The notes beneath the pieces were generated by a model. It was not told the origin of the DNA and did no database searches. It was given only the letters and a program-made list of their open reading frames with translations. From Gongronella butleri (Eukaryota; Mucoromycota; Mucoromycetes; Mucorales; Cunninghamellaceae), in assembly GCA_025201375.1 (NCBI GenBank), contig JAIWZP010000060.1, forward strand, positions 1-64,000: DNA of 64,000 nucleotides. Reading direction: 5' to 3'. Shown piece after piece: positions 1 to 10,632 of the stretch. Within the stretch, counting starts at the first letter, position 1. The number at the start of each line of letters is the position of its first letter. The position numbers and the translations under genes were made by a program.

Positions 1-19
1 ATTGTTGTTTCTTTTCCAG

Positions 20-1172
20 CGACGACACGGATGTGACCACCGAGGCATTGCACATTTTCATTCAGGTGGCGACGGCCAAGGACGGACTTGTGCGCATGCT
101 CGACCCAGACGTGTTAAAGAATATTCTGGAGGTGTATTCAGGCACAAAGCAAGGTAATGCAGCGCCGATGCATATGGCGCGACGCGTCTGTGTGCGACAA
201 AATGAACAAAAATGATAAAAATGGCAAATCAAGGAGCAATTGAGGCCCCTGACACCCTTTTTTTTTTTTTGGCCAGACTCGCTACGGACACTTTGTTCAC
301 AAGTGCTTTCGCTGGTATACACGCGTTCATCCGAGATTTGGGACCACGAGGAGAAAAAAACGGCGGTGGCAAGCCTTTCGTCTGCGCTTGTGTATTCTTT
401 GGAGTCGACGACGCTGCCTATTCTGGCGTCCATGCTGCATCACGCTCAGGACAAGCTCAAGGTGGCGACGCTGACGCTGCTGTACCACGTTTTAGCGGCG
501 GTGCCTGCGGAGATCATGGCCAAGGTGCGGCGCCAGATGGCCGATGGCAAGCGCACCAAGATGTTGGACAGTTTGTACCGCGGTCTGCGGCAAATCCTTG
601 CAAGCAAGGTCGGTGACAAGCTGCGTGACGAGGGCCTGACCGTGATTGTGTGCGCGCTGCGGTACTTTGGGCCTGACTGGCTGTTTTCCTGGCTCAAACA
701 GACGACAAAAATCAAGGCACAGGACGACCCCGATTATGCCAATGCCCATTTCCCCGTGCTGCTCATCTCGCTTGTGTCTGTCGAGGCGCGCGTCTTGCTG
801 GACCAGGTGCAGGACCAGTGGATCGCCGACCATGGTGGCGACGGCACATCAACCTCTGTCGCCGTTAATCTCCAGCACCAGGCGCGCCACCAGGCCATGA
901 TCCCCGTGTACTTTAGCTTGCTGGAGGACGCCATCGAGTATCTCGCCAGCCAGTATGCCGACGACGACGACGACCACGCCATTGACATGGATCCCGCCGC
1001 CGTCCTCAAGATTAGAAAAGCACTCACCGAGGTCATGGACGTCGTCATGGAAATCACGCGCTTCATGCAAGACACCGCCGACAATGATCAAGAGCTCCAG
1101 GCCAATCCAATCGCCCAGGCTTGCATGCGTATCCTGTCCCTCTGGCTGGCCGAGGAAGGCTTTGAAATTTAG
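20..1172 (+). CDS. Neurochondrin-like protein, C-terminal part (5' end outside window)
   Basis: The window opens inside an intron whose acceptor (TTTTCCAG) ends at base 19. Exons 20-153 and 277-1172 join in frame (phase 1, GTAATG donor, poly-T before the acceptor), giving about 342 visible residues. The protein is almost wholly helical, with HEAT/armadillo-like Leu and Ala spacing, and has an acidic patch (YADDDDDHAID) before the last helices. The arrangement and C-terminal helices resemble the neurochondrin family (PF05536), a helical-repeat protein found in fungi and animals whose role in fungi is poorly known. The stop lies at 1170-1172 and an AATAAA signal follows within 10 bases. The N-terminal half is missing, so the family call is moderate; another helical-repeat protein is possible. 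Confidence 0.55.
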
Positions 1173-1495
1173 ATGTAATAAATTAATTCCCCAGGACCGC
1201 GTCAATTTTTTTTTGTAGCTTTTAGGCTGCCATTGCCATTTGTTTCATGCGGAAGATCATTCCTAAACCTCGATGACTAGACACGCCAGGGCGATGTTTC
1301 ATTTCAAACAGGTTTATTCATCAGTGCACTATGACAAAAAGCGCATAGCATGCGTGTCTGTGGAGTAACGTGTGAGTGGGGACGGGCGCGACAATGATAA
1401 AATGCTTTCTGGGATGTCTGGGCTCTCTTGTCACTTTTTTTTTTTCAATTTCTCCCTTCTCGTCCCATATTTTCGCTCAATTGCCCCCTTTTACA

Positions 1496-2088
1496 ATGAG
1501 CAGCATCGCCGAGACCCGCAGCAAGACAAGCCAATTGAAATACAAGGTGGGCGATCACGTCTTGTATCGACCCCTGCCAAGTAAGTCAAATGAGACGCGT
1601 GCATGAATTCGACGCGTCGTGCTCGAGACGCGCTCATTTTTTTTTTTTTTTTTTTTGCAAATGGCAGTGCAAACCTGTCTTTCCAGTGGTGAAATCAAGT
1701 CAATTCACGATGGTCCACCCAAAAAAAAGCCGACGCCCAAGGAGCCATACACTAAAAAGGTGCGGATGTGCCTGTGAAAAGCGACAGAGCCCATGTGTGG
1801 TAAGAAAAAACTAATCTTTTACTTCAATTATTTTTACTTGCAGGGCGGCGTGCGCAAGTCTAGTGCTACCAAATCCACGACAAACAAAAAACCCTACTTT
1901 GGCATTAGCAATGATAATTCCAAAAAGATCACATGTACGTCACCCCAGGGCTTGATGGCCATTTTTTTTTTTTTTCATCGCGTCCCAGATCCTTGCTAAC
2001 CTGCATGATTTTAGTCTACCCTTTGCAATCCATTGTTGGTCACGTCAGTGAGATGACTGTCAACGTGGACGACGCCAATGACGACTAA
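1496..2088 (+). CDS. Small basic Tudor-like (DUF2945-type) protein
   Basis: Four exons (1496-1580, 1668-1759, 1844-1934, 2015-2088) give 113 residues. All joins keep frame and the last two introns contain CTAAT/CTAAC branch-point-like words. The N-terminus has KYKVGDHVLYRPLP and then GEIKSI, the start of a small SH3/Tudor-like barrel as in the fungal hypervirulence-associated Tudor (DUF2945) family. The middle is Lys/Pro-rich (KKKPTPKEPYTKK). The C-terminal part (PYFGISNDN, then IVGHVSEM) fits the later strands of the barrel, and the protein ends in an acidic tail. Function is not known; binding to a peptide or nucleic acid would be a guess. The gene model is firm because of the frame-keeping splices; the family name is less so. 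Confidence 0.6.
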
Positions 2089-2427
2089 ATAGCCGCCAAG
2101 ACACACCTCAAAACATTTCTATTTTGTTTTCCCTCTTTTGCTCCCCTCCCCTCCATTTCCCTCTTTTTTTTTTTTTTTTTTGACAATGCCCCCCTCCTCC
2201 ACCCTATAGCATTCTATTTTCTCCCCCACCTCCCCCCATGACATGGCCAAAACGACAAAACAATCAGTGATCAATTATAAAAGAGGGTCCCCATAAAATT
2301 TTGGCAATTTTAAAGCGGATGATGTGTCATGAGAAAAAAAAAATGGTATCAAGAGAGAAAGCAAGGGAATGGACAAGAAGGGGCGCGTGGCGAGATTGGG
2401 CGTAGCAGATGACGTCTTTTTTTTTTT
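2089..2427. other. Intergenic, converging 3' ends
   Basis: This stretch holds the 3' flank of the Tudor-like gene, with a poly-pyrimidine track and an 18-T run near 2166, and the flank of the minus-strand small ORF. No coding signal, RNA gene or repeat is visible. Confidence 0.5.
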
Positions 2428-2688
2428 TCACTCGTCTTCTTCTTGGATGGTTTCCAGTGGCCCTGTGGATGATGGCGACCAAGACCATCGCTTTTGATCC
2501 TCGGCGGGCTTTTTCGGTGCTTGTGTGGATGGTGTGGAAGACGGTGCGGTGGAGGCGACGCGGTCGGATTTGGCACCGATGCCCTGTGTGTTGAAAAAAT
2601 GCATGGTGTGGCGCTTCCGATGGCTCGACAAAAGTGGACGCGGGTACATTTCTGTAAATTGATCCATTGACAAGATCATCGACTCCAT
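2428..2688 (-). CDS. Short unrecognised protein, 86 residues
   Basis: This minus-strand ORF starts at the ATG at 2686-2688 and runs 86 codons. It has a hydrophobic-acidic start (MESMILSMDQFTEMYP), a basic patch (SSHRKRHTMHFFNTQ), a Ser/Thr/Pro-rich middle (ASTAPSSTPSTQAP) and an acidic end (ETIQEEDE). I do not recognise the family. The frame stays open further upstream but becomes Phe-rich low-complexity sequence typical of this genome's untranslated regions, so the inner ATG is the better start. The gene would diverge from RBX1, sharing about 400 bp of promoter. An upstream exon, or the whole ORF being untranslated, cannot be excluded. Confidence 0.35.
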   Translation of the reverse strand: MESMILSMDQFTEMYPRPLLSSHRKRHTMHFFNTQGIGAKSDRVASTAPSSTPSTQAPKKPAEDQKRWSWSPSSTGPLETIQEEDE

Positions 2689-3099
2689 GGCGTGCAATTT
2701 CAAAGGCGAGAAAGCGTGTGTGAATACGGGTGAAACAAAGAAAAAAAAGAAAAAGATAAAAAAACAGGGCATTGATGCTGTTGGCCGCTCCCTTTTTATT
2801 ATTTTTTTCTCATTGTTCACGCCATTCCGGTCATATGACGCAACCCTTGTCGTGTGTGTGAGTTTTTGGCGCATGGAGGAAAGCCACGTTCTACGGAGCT
2901 GCGGTGCGAGACAAAAAGCAAAAAGGCACGCTAAAAAGTCGGGGCGCCGGCGCGCGCGCAGCGAGACAAGCTGGGTGTGGGCCGATCGGAATTGCAATTC
3001 CATTTGGGTGGCAAAATCAACATCAAATGGGCACCTACGCCCTATTTTCTTCCTCTTTGTTTTCTCCTTTTTCTCAAAGAAACCGCGTCATCACCCACC

Positions 3100-3867
<768 letters not shown>

Positions 3868-4041
3868 ATCAACACGCCTGGATATCCTCAATATTCCCCC
3901 TCTTTCACCTCTTTTCATCTCTTTTCCGCCACATTTGCCAACCATGCCCTGCGACGCGCGTCAATTGACGCGTCACGACGCGTCATCTCTCGAAAATCAA
4001 TAAACAAATGTTTATGGCAAAAAATCTTGTTTTAATGCGAC

Positions 4042-4875
4042 TTAGCGGAACATGCGCAGGTATGCCAAGAAGAGCGCGCCACCACCGGTCAGTGTGCCCA
4101 GGATGTATTGCAGGATTTGGATCTTGATGGATTCCATTTGAATGCGAATATTGGACACCTCGCTTTCGATACGCGCGTCCGTCTCGTTGATCTTGATCTT
4201 TTGCTGGCTGTTCTCATCGCGGAACCGCCCGCGTTCCAGGTACATCTCCACACGCGCGTGCCCATGGATCCCCAGGATCTCTTGGTTCAGCTGCTGCTGC
4301 AAAAGCTTCATCTCGGCAAGTAAGCGCTCGTTTTCCGTACGAATCACGCGGTGATCCGTGCTCTCAATGCATTGCACTTCACTGCGAAGCTGCGCAAAAT
4401 CAACCGCAACCGTGTAAATCATCTAAAAAAAAGCAAAGTGGGGGGGGGTTTAGAGATGAATGTGCCACATCTCTTTTTGACGCGTCTTTTATTCGTTGCC
4501 TTGTCATATTCCGTCTTTTGCACTGTGTGCTCTGTCAGCGACGTGATGCTGGCCGAGGAATGACAAAAAAAAAGTGGAGTGATGGGCATGAGTTTACAGC
4601 ATATGCCTTCAATTGCCAAAAAAAAAAAAGAAAAAAAAGCAAGCTCACCTTTCCGCAAGTGCCTGTTGTAGCGCACGCATGACAGCAAGACTCTGTTGTC
4701 GCGTGAAATTATTCCTCTCCAGACGCTGAACCAGCTTGTACGAGTCGAAATGATGCTGCGGTGTCGCGGCCGCGGTGGTTGTGGTCTCCGAGCGGACATG
4801 GCGGCACAATGGAGGCATCCGCCGCACGCTTAAGCGCTGAATGCCTGCTTGTCGATTAAAAATAGTCATCAGCAT
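4042..4875 (-). CDS. Mitochondrial inner-membrane coiled-coil protein (CCDC90/DUF1640, Fmp32/MCUR1 family)
   Basis: Three minus-strand exons: 4649-4875, 4500-4548 and 4042-4422. The product, about 219 residues, starts with an Arg-rich, acid-poor presequence suited to mitochondrial import, then the conserved FDSYKLVQRLE segment, a long coiled coil (VDFAQLRSEVQ, NERLLAEMKLLQQQLNQE, then DARIESEVSNIRIQMES) and one C-terminal membrane helix (ILQYILGTLTGGGALFLAYL). This matches DUF1640 proteins such as yeast Fmp32, linked to cytochrome oxidase assembly, and animal MCUR1. The end of exon 2 is ambiguous. A GC donor (GACAAG|GCAACG) gives the cleaner match; a GT donor 18 nt further on keeps frame but adds six residues (ATNKRR). 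Confidence 0.85.
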
Positions 4876-6873
4876 TGGTATTTCTCGGTCGACATTTCCA
4901 GGTTTTTTTTTTTTTTTTTTTTTTTACATTTGAACATGACGAAAAATAAGCACGCACGCGAAAAGAGTGAGAAAAATGAAAATAATCCCCGAATGCGAGT
5001 TTCGAGCCCTTTTTGACCGAGTCCATGTGTCCGGCGTACTGCCACACGTCACCTTTGCGTCACCTTTTGCGTGCATCAGTCGTCGCTTGCTCAGCTCCCC
5101 AGGGTGCAATTTAACGTAATTCACCTCAAATGGCGCATAATCATTCCTTTTATCGTTCTTTCTGTGAATCAACCCCATGAAAAAAATGAATAAAAGACTC
5201 AATTGACAAGTAGGATATGATTACATTGCGTGGCGTGCGCTTTGGGAATTGGCGCTTTTTTTCTCCTGTCATCAGCCGCGCAAGCCATTTCCCTCTAAAA
5301 GTCATGCCCTTTAACCATATCTGCTGGTCTTGAGGCCATTTGAATCATGCCATTTAAACAGACAATTGAAATGTTGGGCATGAAAAAAGTAGCGATCAAT
5401 GAGGTGGCTAACGTGAAAGGAACAATTCTAGGAGTTTTTGTAGTATTTTTGCTATTTTTCGATGAAATGGTAACCTACGAAGGCCTCTGCTCTTTAAGAT
5501 AACAGTTGCACGTGTTCTCGTTCAATGAGCGCACCCATGGGGTGGTGAAGCTACTGGAAGGCGCGCAATCGCCCATTTTCAAAATCACAGATTTCCGAGG
5601 GGTGCAGTCGAGAGGTTGAAAATCGTGAAATTGAAGTCATCAGATCGCCACGCCATTCAACCATATGGTAAACACCTGCGCTCACCGACGGAAAGCAACT
5701 AAAAACCATGGATCCATCGGCTGCGTTCGGCGTAAAATGCGTTTGAGATCTTATTTTCAACTCAAGGTCATCTCGACCAAAAATGCTTGCGTCGACAAAA
5801 AAGTCACATCACCAGAAAGAGCGTGGCTCGCTGCGTATGTGACCATGGATGATCTATGAAAAAGTGATTTTTGGGCATTTTTGACGTGGTTTAAAAATAA
5901 TAGGCATTTTCGACGCGTGTTTTACCGCGTCAAACGTCGAGTCCCACGCACCTGTTACTAATCAATTCCGCGCCCCTGGCATCACTCTTACTAATGGACG
6001 CGTTGGCGTCGCGTTATGAACGCTTTTCCCCGGGCCATTCGCGATTGAAATTAAATCTAAAATCTCGCATTGCTCATCAACGGGCAAGTCGATCGCACTC
6101 TTTTTTTTGTGTTTTCATCGTTTCTCCATGCACTTCATTATGTGTGCAAGTTGGGTGCCATTCTGGCGACCTGATTTTTCATTTTTGATTCGAGGGGTCG
6201 AAACGGCTCATTTTTGATTTTGCACGCAGCATGCTCCCAATGGCGTGTGGCGGCCAAAAGCAGATCTCACTTTATGTTTTTCGCATGCCAATTCATGCTG
6301 GGACGTGTTTCAGGGCTTTCCAGCATTACTTGGCGCGTGAAAAAAAGCACGCGTTTGCGTGGACGGGCAAACCCTCATTGGCTCTCCATTCTGCAGGTCT
6401 TGGCCGCGAGGGTCAGGTTGCCTTTTTAGGTCAAGGGGCAAGGCAAAAAGAACGGACTAGAAACGCGAAATGATGGCAATGACGCGGTCCAAGCATTGAA
6501 AAGCAACAAAACATGAAGCAACTGGCGATGATGATTGGAGTGACCAATGACTTTAATGATTCTTTGGCAGGCATAAGTTGCCACGGGACATGTTTGAAAG
6601 CTTGTGTTGCAAAAAAAAAAGGGCATCACATGAAGGGCAATGGTGGGCGGGGGCGAAAATCCAAAAAAAAAAAAAAAAAAAAGAGGGACGATAAGCAAAT
6701 TGGTCGTTCACACAGATACAAAATAAGCATTGTTTGTACCATAAACTTCATGTGAAGGACCGGACTCGGTGGGTATGGGAGAATGGTAATGATCAAAAGA
6801 AAAAAAAATCGACGATGGGGCGTGATTTCATGAAAAAGGGCAAGCTAAATGATATTTTTCTTGTCTTTAAGCT
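4876..6873. other. Intergenic region, 2 kb, mostly non-coding
   Basis: This holds the CCDC90 promoter side (with a 21-T run near 4905), repeat copy A (listed separately) and poly-A-rich sequence near 6660-6680. Six-frame reading gives only short, low-complexity ORFs with no recognisable domain. Confidence 0.5.
5570..6195 (+). repeat. Dispersed repeat, copy A
   Basis: This stretch aligns by eye along most of its length with 41790-42420 (same strand) and 22955-23590 (opposite strand). Shared landmarks in order: TTTTCAAAATCA, GGGGTGCA, GATCGCCACGCCATTCA, ACCGACGG, CTCAAGGTC, GTGGCTCGCTGCGTA, GATGATCTATGAAAA, TTCGACGCGTG, GGACGCGT, then GTTTCTCCATGC and GTGTGCAAGTT. Divergence is clear but order and spacing are kept. 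No coding capacity is kept between copies. Confidence 0.75.
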
Positions 6874-7583
6874 CTACCCCCACACGCCAACGTGATCCCA
6901 ATCGTAGCCACGAGCAGTGGACGGCGGTGGAGGATGTAGCGATGGTGGCAGATCATGCACATGCCAGCCAGGTGGCAACATCGTCTTGGTCCTGGCTCCA
7001 TCTTGCTTGGGTTTGTGCGAGGTGCCACTGATGACTTGTTTATCGTCACTGGCCGCCTCAGATCTTGCCTGCAACCAATCAACCAGCTCGGGCGGATACA
7101 CAGGCTCGCCTGGAACAAGATCAAAAATGAGAAAAACAGAAGAAAAACTCAACACGCGACGCGTCGCCATTACCTCGAGGACCGCGTAAAATATGACTGT
7201 AGCGGCACATGAGGCCAAAGTCGCAGGAACGTGTCTGTTGGAAGCGACGACACGGTGGTTTTTGTAAATGTTCGTTAATTACTTCCTGGGGGTCTTTTTT
7301 TGCAGGAAAAAAAAAAAAGAGCGCGTAAGAATCGTTTGTATCTTTTTTTTTTTCATTGGCATTTTTTTTTCGTTACCACGGAACCAGTCATAATGATATT
7401 TTTTGTTTTGCTGGTGGACGACGCCGGAAATGTGCTTTTTTCTATTTGCTGGGTTGTCTGGAAACGAGCAATGACATACGTCGCAGCGATCTAAAGAAAG
7501 AGAGACAGAGAGAGAGAGGCAAAAGGGGTGAGCCATTGGCATCGAAAACGACGAATTGGGCGGGCGAACTTGCATCGAGGCAT
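6874..7583 (-). CDS. ZMAT5: ZMAT5 / U11-U12 snRNP 20K protein (minor spliceosome)
   Basis: Four minus-strand exons: 7574-7583, 7377-7490, 7174-7293 and 6874-7109, giving 159 residues (human ZMAT5 has 170). The N-terminus MPRYRCDVCHCSF, with SFPDNPANRKKHISG, is a U1C-type zinc finger (C6, C9, H23, H29). A CCCH finger follows: C56-x8-C65-x5-C71-x3-H75, around CDFGLMCRYSH. Next come PPELVDWLQAR and the family's C-terminal block, LPPGWHVHDLPPSLHPPPP, ending in VGVWG. ZMAT5 is the 20K protein of the U11/U12 di-snRNP, which recognises U12-type introns. Exon 1 is only 10 nt and uses a GC donor (CGAT|GCAAGT); without it the family's MPxYxC start is lost. The order of both fingers plus the C-terminal motif makes the call firm. 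Confidence 0.93.
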
Positions 7584-7819
7584 ATGGGGCTAAAGAGTGA
7601 AAAAGGCAAAAAAGGAATGATTTGAGGTTGTTTGGGCAGTGAGTTCTTTCACATGGCTTTTTCAATGCTGGCGGGCCTTCACGTGGAGCTTGAAATACAA
7701 AAAAAAAAAAAAAGTCCCCTTTTTTTTTTTCTTTTCCCCTTTTTTCTTTCTCGTTTCATCTTTCTTTGATACCCTGCGCCTACTTTTTTTTTTCCTCACT
7801 TTTCATCGCAAGAAGAAGC

Positions 7820-9463
7820 ATGGCTGAACCACATTCGCTCATGTCGATTAATCAGCTCATCCATGAAGATGTGACCAACGATAAGGACCGGCGGATGGCG
7901 GCCGAGGCGCTTGGCAGTCTTGCGCAGCCACCTGCACCCCATCCATCGTCGGATGCAAGCAGCAAAATCACGTTGCCGCCTTTGGCAAGCCCCGCATCGC
8001 CTCTGCAGCCATCAAACACGTCCAGCTTCTCGGATGTGCCCCGATTTTCGTTTTCCAGCGACGTGTCGTCGTTTTCGCTGGACGATGATCTTGCCACGTC
8101 GTCATCCACGTCGTTGTCAGACATTGGCATGCTGTCGCCGTCGTCATCCACGCCTCTGATGCATCGCGTCTCGAATCTGCCGCTCGTCAACAGCGCTCTA
8201 CGCGCCTACGAGCAATCCAATGTGTCAAAATACGGCAATGATGTCGTTGAATCCATTTATGACCGATTCAGCGCCAAAGAGGCCCCAGATCACCACGACG
8301 AAGATACCATGGCCGCTGTTCATGCATTGGCGCGCACCACTCTGTCGGACGATAAGGAAGGCATGCGCCGACGACGACATCCAGAGGACGATCATCGTAA
8401 AATACCTCCATTTTTTTTTTTACAAAAAAAAAAAAGTGAAGATGACTGACCCCTTTCCTCCCTTATTTCCCTAATTCGTGGTCAATAGGCAAGATCCGGT
8501 CTAGGCCGCACTCGCGCTCGACATCGCCGACACGGCCCTACAACACGCCGCGCCACCACCATCATGCGCCTCATCCTCATGCACCCGCCCATTATCATCG
8601 TCCGGCCGCGAGCAAGAGCAAGTGGCAACAGATCGTCATGCATGCCGGGTCGGCTGCTGGCACCACGGCCGCCGTCGTGAGCGAGCAATCCATGAAGTCG
8701 CTGCGCTACTGCTTGCATTGGCTCGAGGTAAATTTTTTAGTTAAAAAAAAAAAAAAAACTTGTTCTTGTCGCGCTTTTCGCCGAATTGGTTCGTCGTTTT
8801 TATCCTCATCATTTCATTCTCTAGTACGCCAAGCAGCACATCCAGCAGCAGATGCATTTGTTGCGCAATTTTTTGGTTTCTCTTGCGACGAGCAAGCACG
8901 CAAGCAGCAGCAAGACGGTGGCACGTCCGCACGACGCGCTCAGTGACACGCTCAGCAACATTCAGAAAGAAATTGTGCTGACATTGCGCAAGGTGGTGGA
9001 GGTGATTAGCAAATATGCTGGCGTTGGCCTGCCTGGCCATGCCAAGGCGAGCGTGCGCTCGTTTATCCTGCAATTGCCCGGCCGCTGGGCATCCATCAAC
9101 ACGCAAGTCGATCCCAGCACCGTCCAAGACGATGAAAGCCACACGGTGCCCGAACATGTGCGCGAAACATCCATGAAATTGCTCAATTTCGGTGGCGAGT
9201 CCATTGAAATGCTCGACTCGGTGTCCACGGTGTTCTCCGACTCGATTTATCGCGCCGAGGTCTGGCTGGACCGTCTTAGCATCCTTGGCGGCGGCGGCAG
9301 TGGCAACAATGACGCGTCTTCCTCGTCGCGACGCGCATCGCTGCACAATATCAGCAATCACATCGACCATGCCGCGCCAAACACCGCGCCATCGTCGCTC
9401 AACACGCCCAGAACCAATCTGCATCACCACCATGCGAAGTCCATGGATGTCGATTGCAACTAA
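7820..9463 (+). CDS. OPI1: Opi1-type repressor of phospholipid genes
   Basis: Exons 7820-8396, 8489-8727 and 8825-9463 give 484 residues. The start is the ATG before AEPHSLMSINQLIHED; upstream in-frame sequence is Phe-rich and unlikely to be translated. The Opi1 family marks are MAAEALGSLA near residue 30, HRVSNLPLVNSALRAYEQS in the middle, KWQQIVMHAG with SMKSLRYCLHWLE, and SVRSFILQLPGRWASIN. In yeast Opi1 is held at the ER by Scs2 and phosphatidic acid and enters the nucleus to repress INO1 and other inositol/choline-responsive genes. Ser-rich low-complexity sequence links residues 45-120, and a His/Pro run (RHHHHAPHPHAPAHYH) lies in exon 2. I do not see an obvious FFAT motif. An AATAAA signal lies at about 9831. 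Confidence 0.92.
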
Positions 9464-10632
9464 ACCCAAAACAAAACAAAACAAAAAAAATGGTGCGTGT
9501 GAGAGGGGCACAAGCCGCTAGGTCCCCTGTCCGTGCCCCATTCATCCATTACCCTGTTTTTTTTCTCTCTCTCTCTCTCTGTCTCTCACCTTTTTGCCCC
9601 AAGCTTTGACACTCGATCGCACTACCCGATTGAATTTCTGGATACCTTTCTTTGTGCAACACGCCCTTTCTTTTTGCTATTTTTCCTTCTTTTTTCCCCC
9701 TCAATTTCCATGGATTTGCCTTTTTGTATTCCTTTTTCATTGTATGTTTGCCTCCTTCCCCCCCCCTCCACGCAACCTCACTTGTTTCTATAGTTTATCA
9801 CCTCTGTCTCCTCTCTCTTGCTCAAAAAATTAATAAAAATGCGGGGGGTCAATGCACTCTGCTCGTTTTCATCACATGTCGCTCGTGTCACCCGGCGCGC
9901 TTTACTTTTTGCTCAAGTCCAGGGCGGGTACTCAACTCTATCGCACGCCGTGATTCTCACACTTACTCAATCCTCAATCATCCATTGCAAAAAGTCTGGG
10001 ACATGACATCCAAAAGACAAAAAAGCGTGCCGTCGCCCCATTTCAAGACCACGATGCCGTGTCACGGGTAATTATTCAGCATGGTCATCAAAAGAGATTC
10101 AAAGTAAGATCGCGACTTTCCCCATGACCCCCGCACCCGGCAAGAGTAAAAACAAAAAATGAACAAGAAATCAAGAAACCAGCCGCGACGAGAACTCCTT
10201 GGCCTCCCCGATAGCTCGTGCCAGATCTTGCGCAAGTGCGCCACCTGTTGAAGAGGATGGGGTCTGCATCATCGGTCTAAAAAATCATGGAACGCGCCCC
10301 AAAATTGTGAAAATGACATGATTTTGCCAATTCCTCGCGAAATGCCCACGATTACCAATAACGACCGATTCTTGCACACACTTCAGGAATCGTGAGATCG
10401 TAAATGGTGGTTCAACAGGCACAACTACTTAACAGTCGGCGTCAATTCCCGCACAAAACAAAAAAACAAAAAAAAAAAGAAAAAGACGCGTGACAAATCT
10501 GCCTGCAAGTCGTTACGACGCGTTTTCTCGTGTCCAAAACGTGGAAGAGATTGGTATCAAATGGTCAAACACATTTTTTTATTGGGAAAAGAAAAAGAAA
10601 ATAAAATAGGGGGCAAACGAACCTGTTTTCAC
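9464..10632. other. Intergenic region between OPI1 and RPL7 (converging)
   Basis: Long pyrimidine tracts with a (CT)n run near 9567-9580 form the OPI1 3' flank. A minus-strand ORF of 33 codons near 10170-10270 (MMQTPSSSTGG, then LAQDLARAIGEAKEF) looks protein-like and could be a terminal exon of a small gene, but I could not find an upstream exon that joins in frame. Nothing else is supported. Confidence 0.4.

Noticed and set aside
2428..3003. A 191-codon minus-strand frame covering the short unknown protein
   Set aside because: The upstream part is a Phe-rich low-complexity run over promoter sequence of RBX1; only the part from the inner ATG (2688) is plausible.
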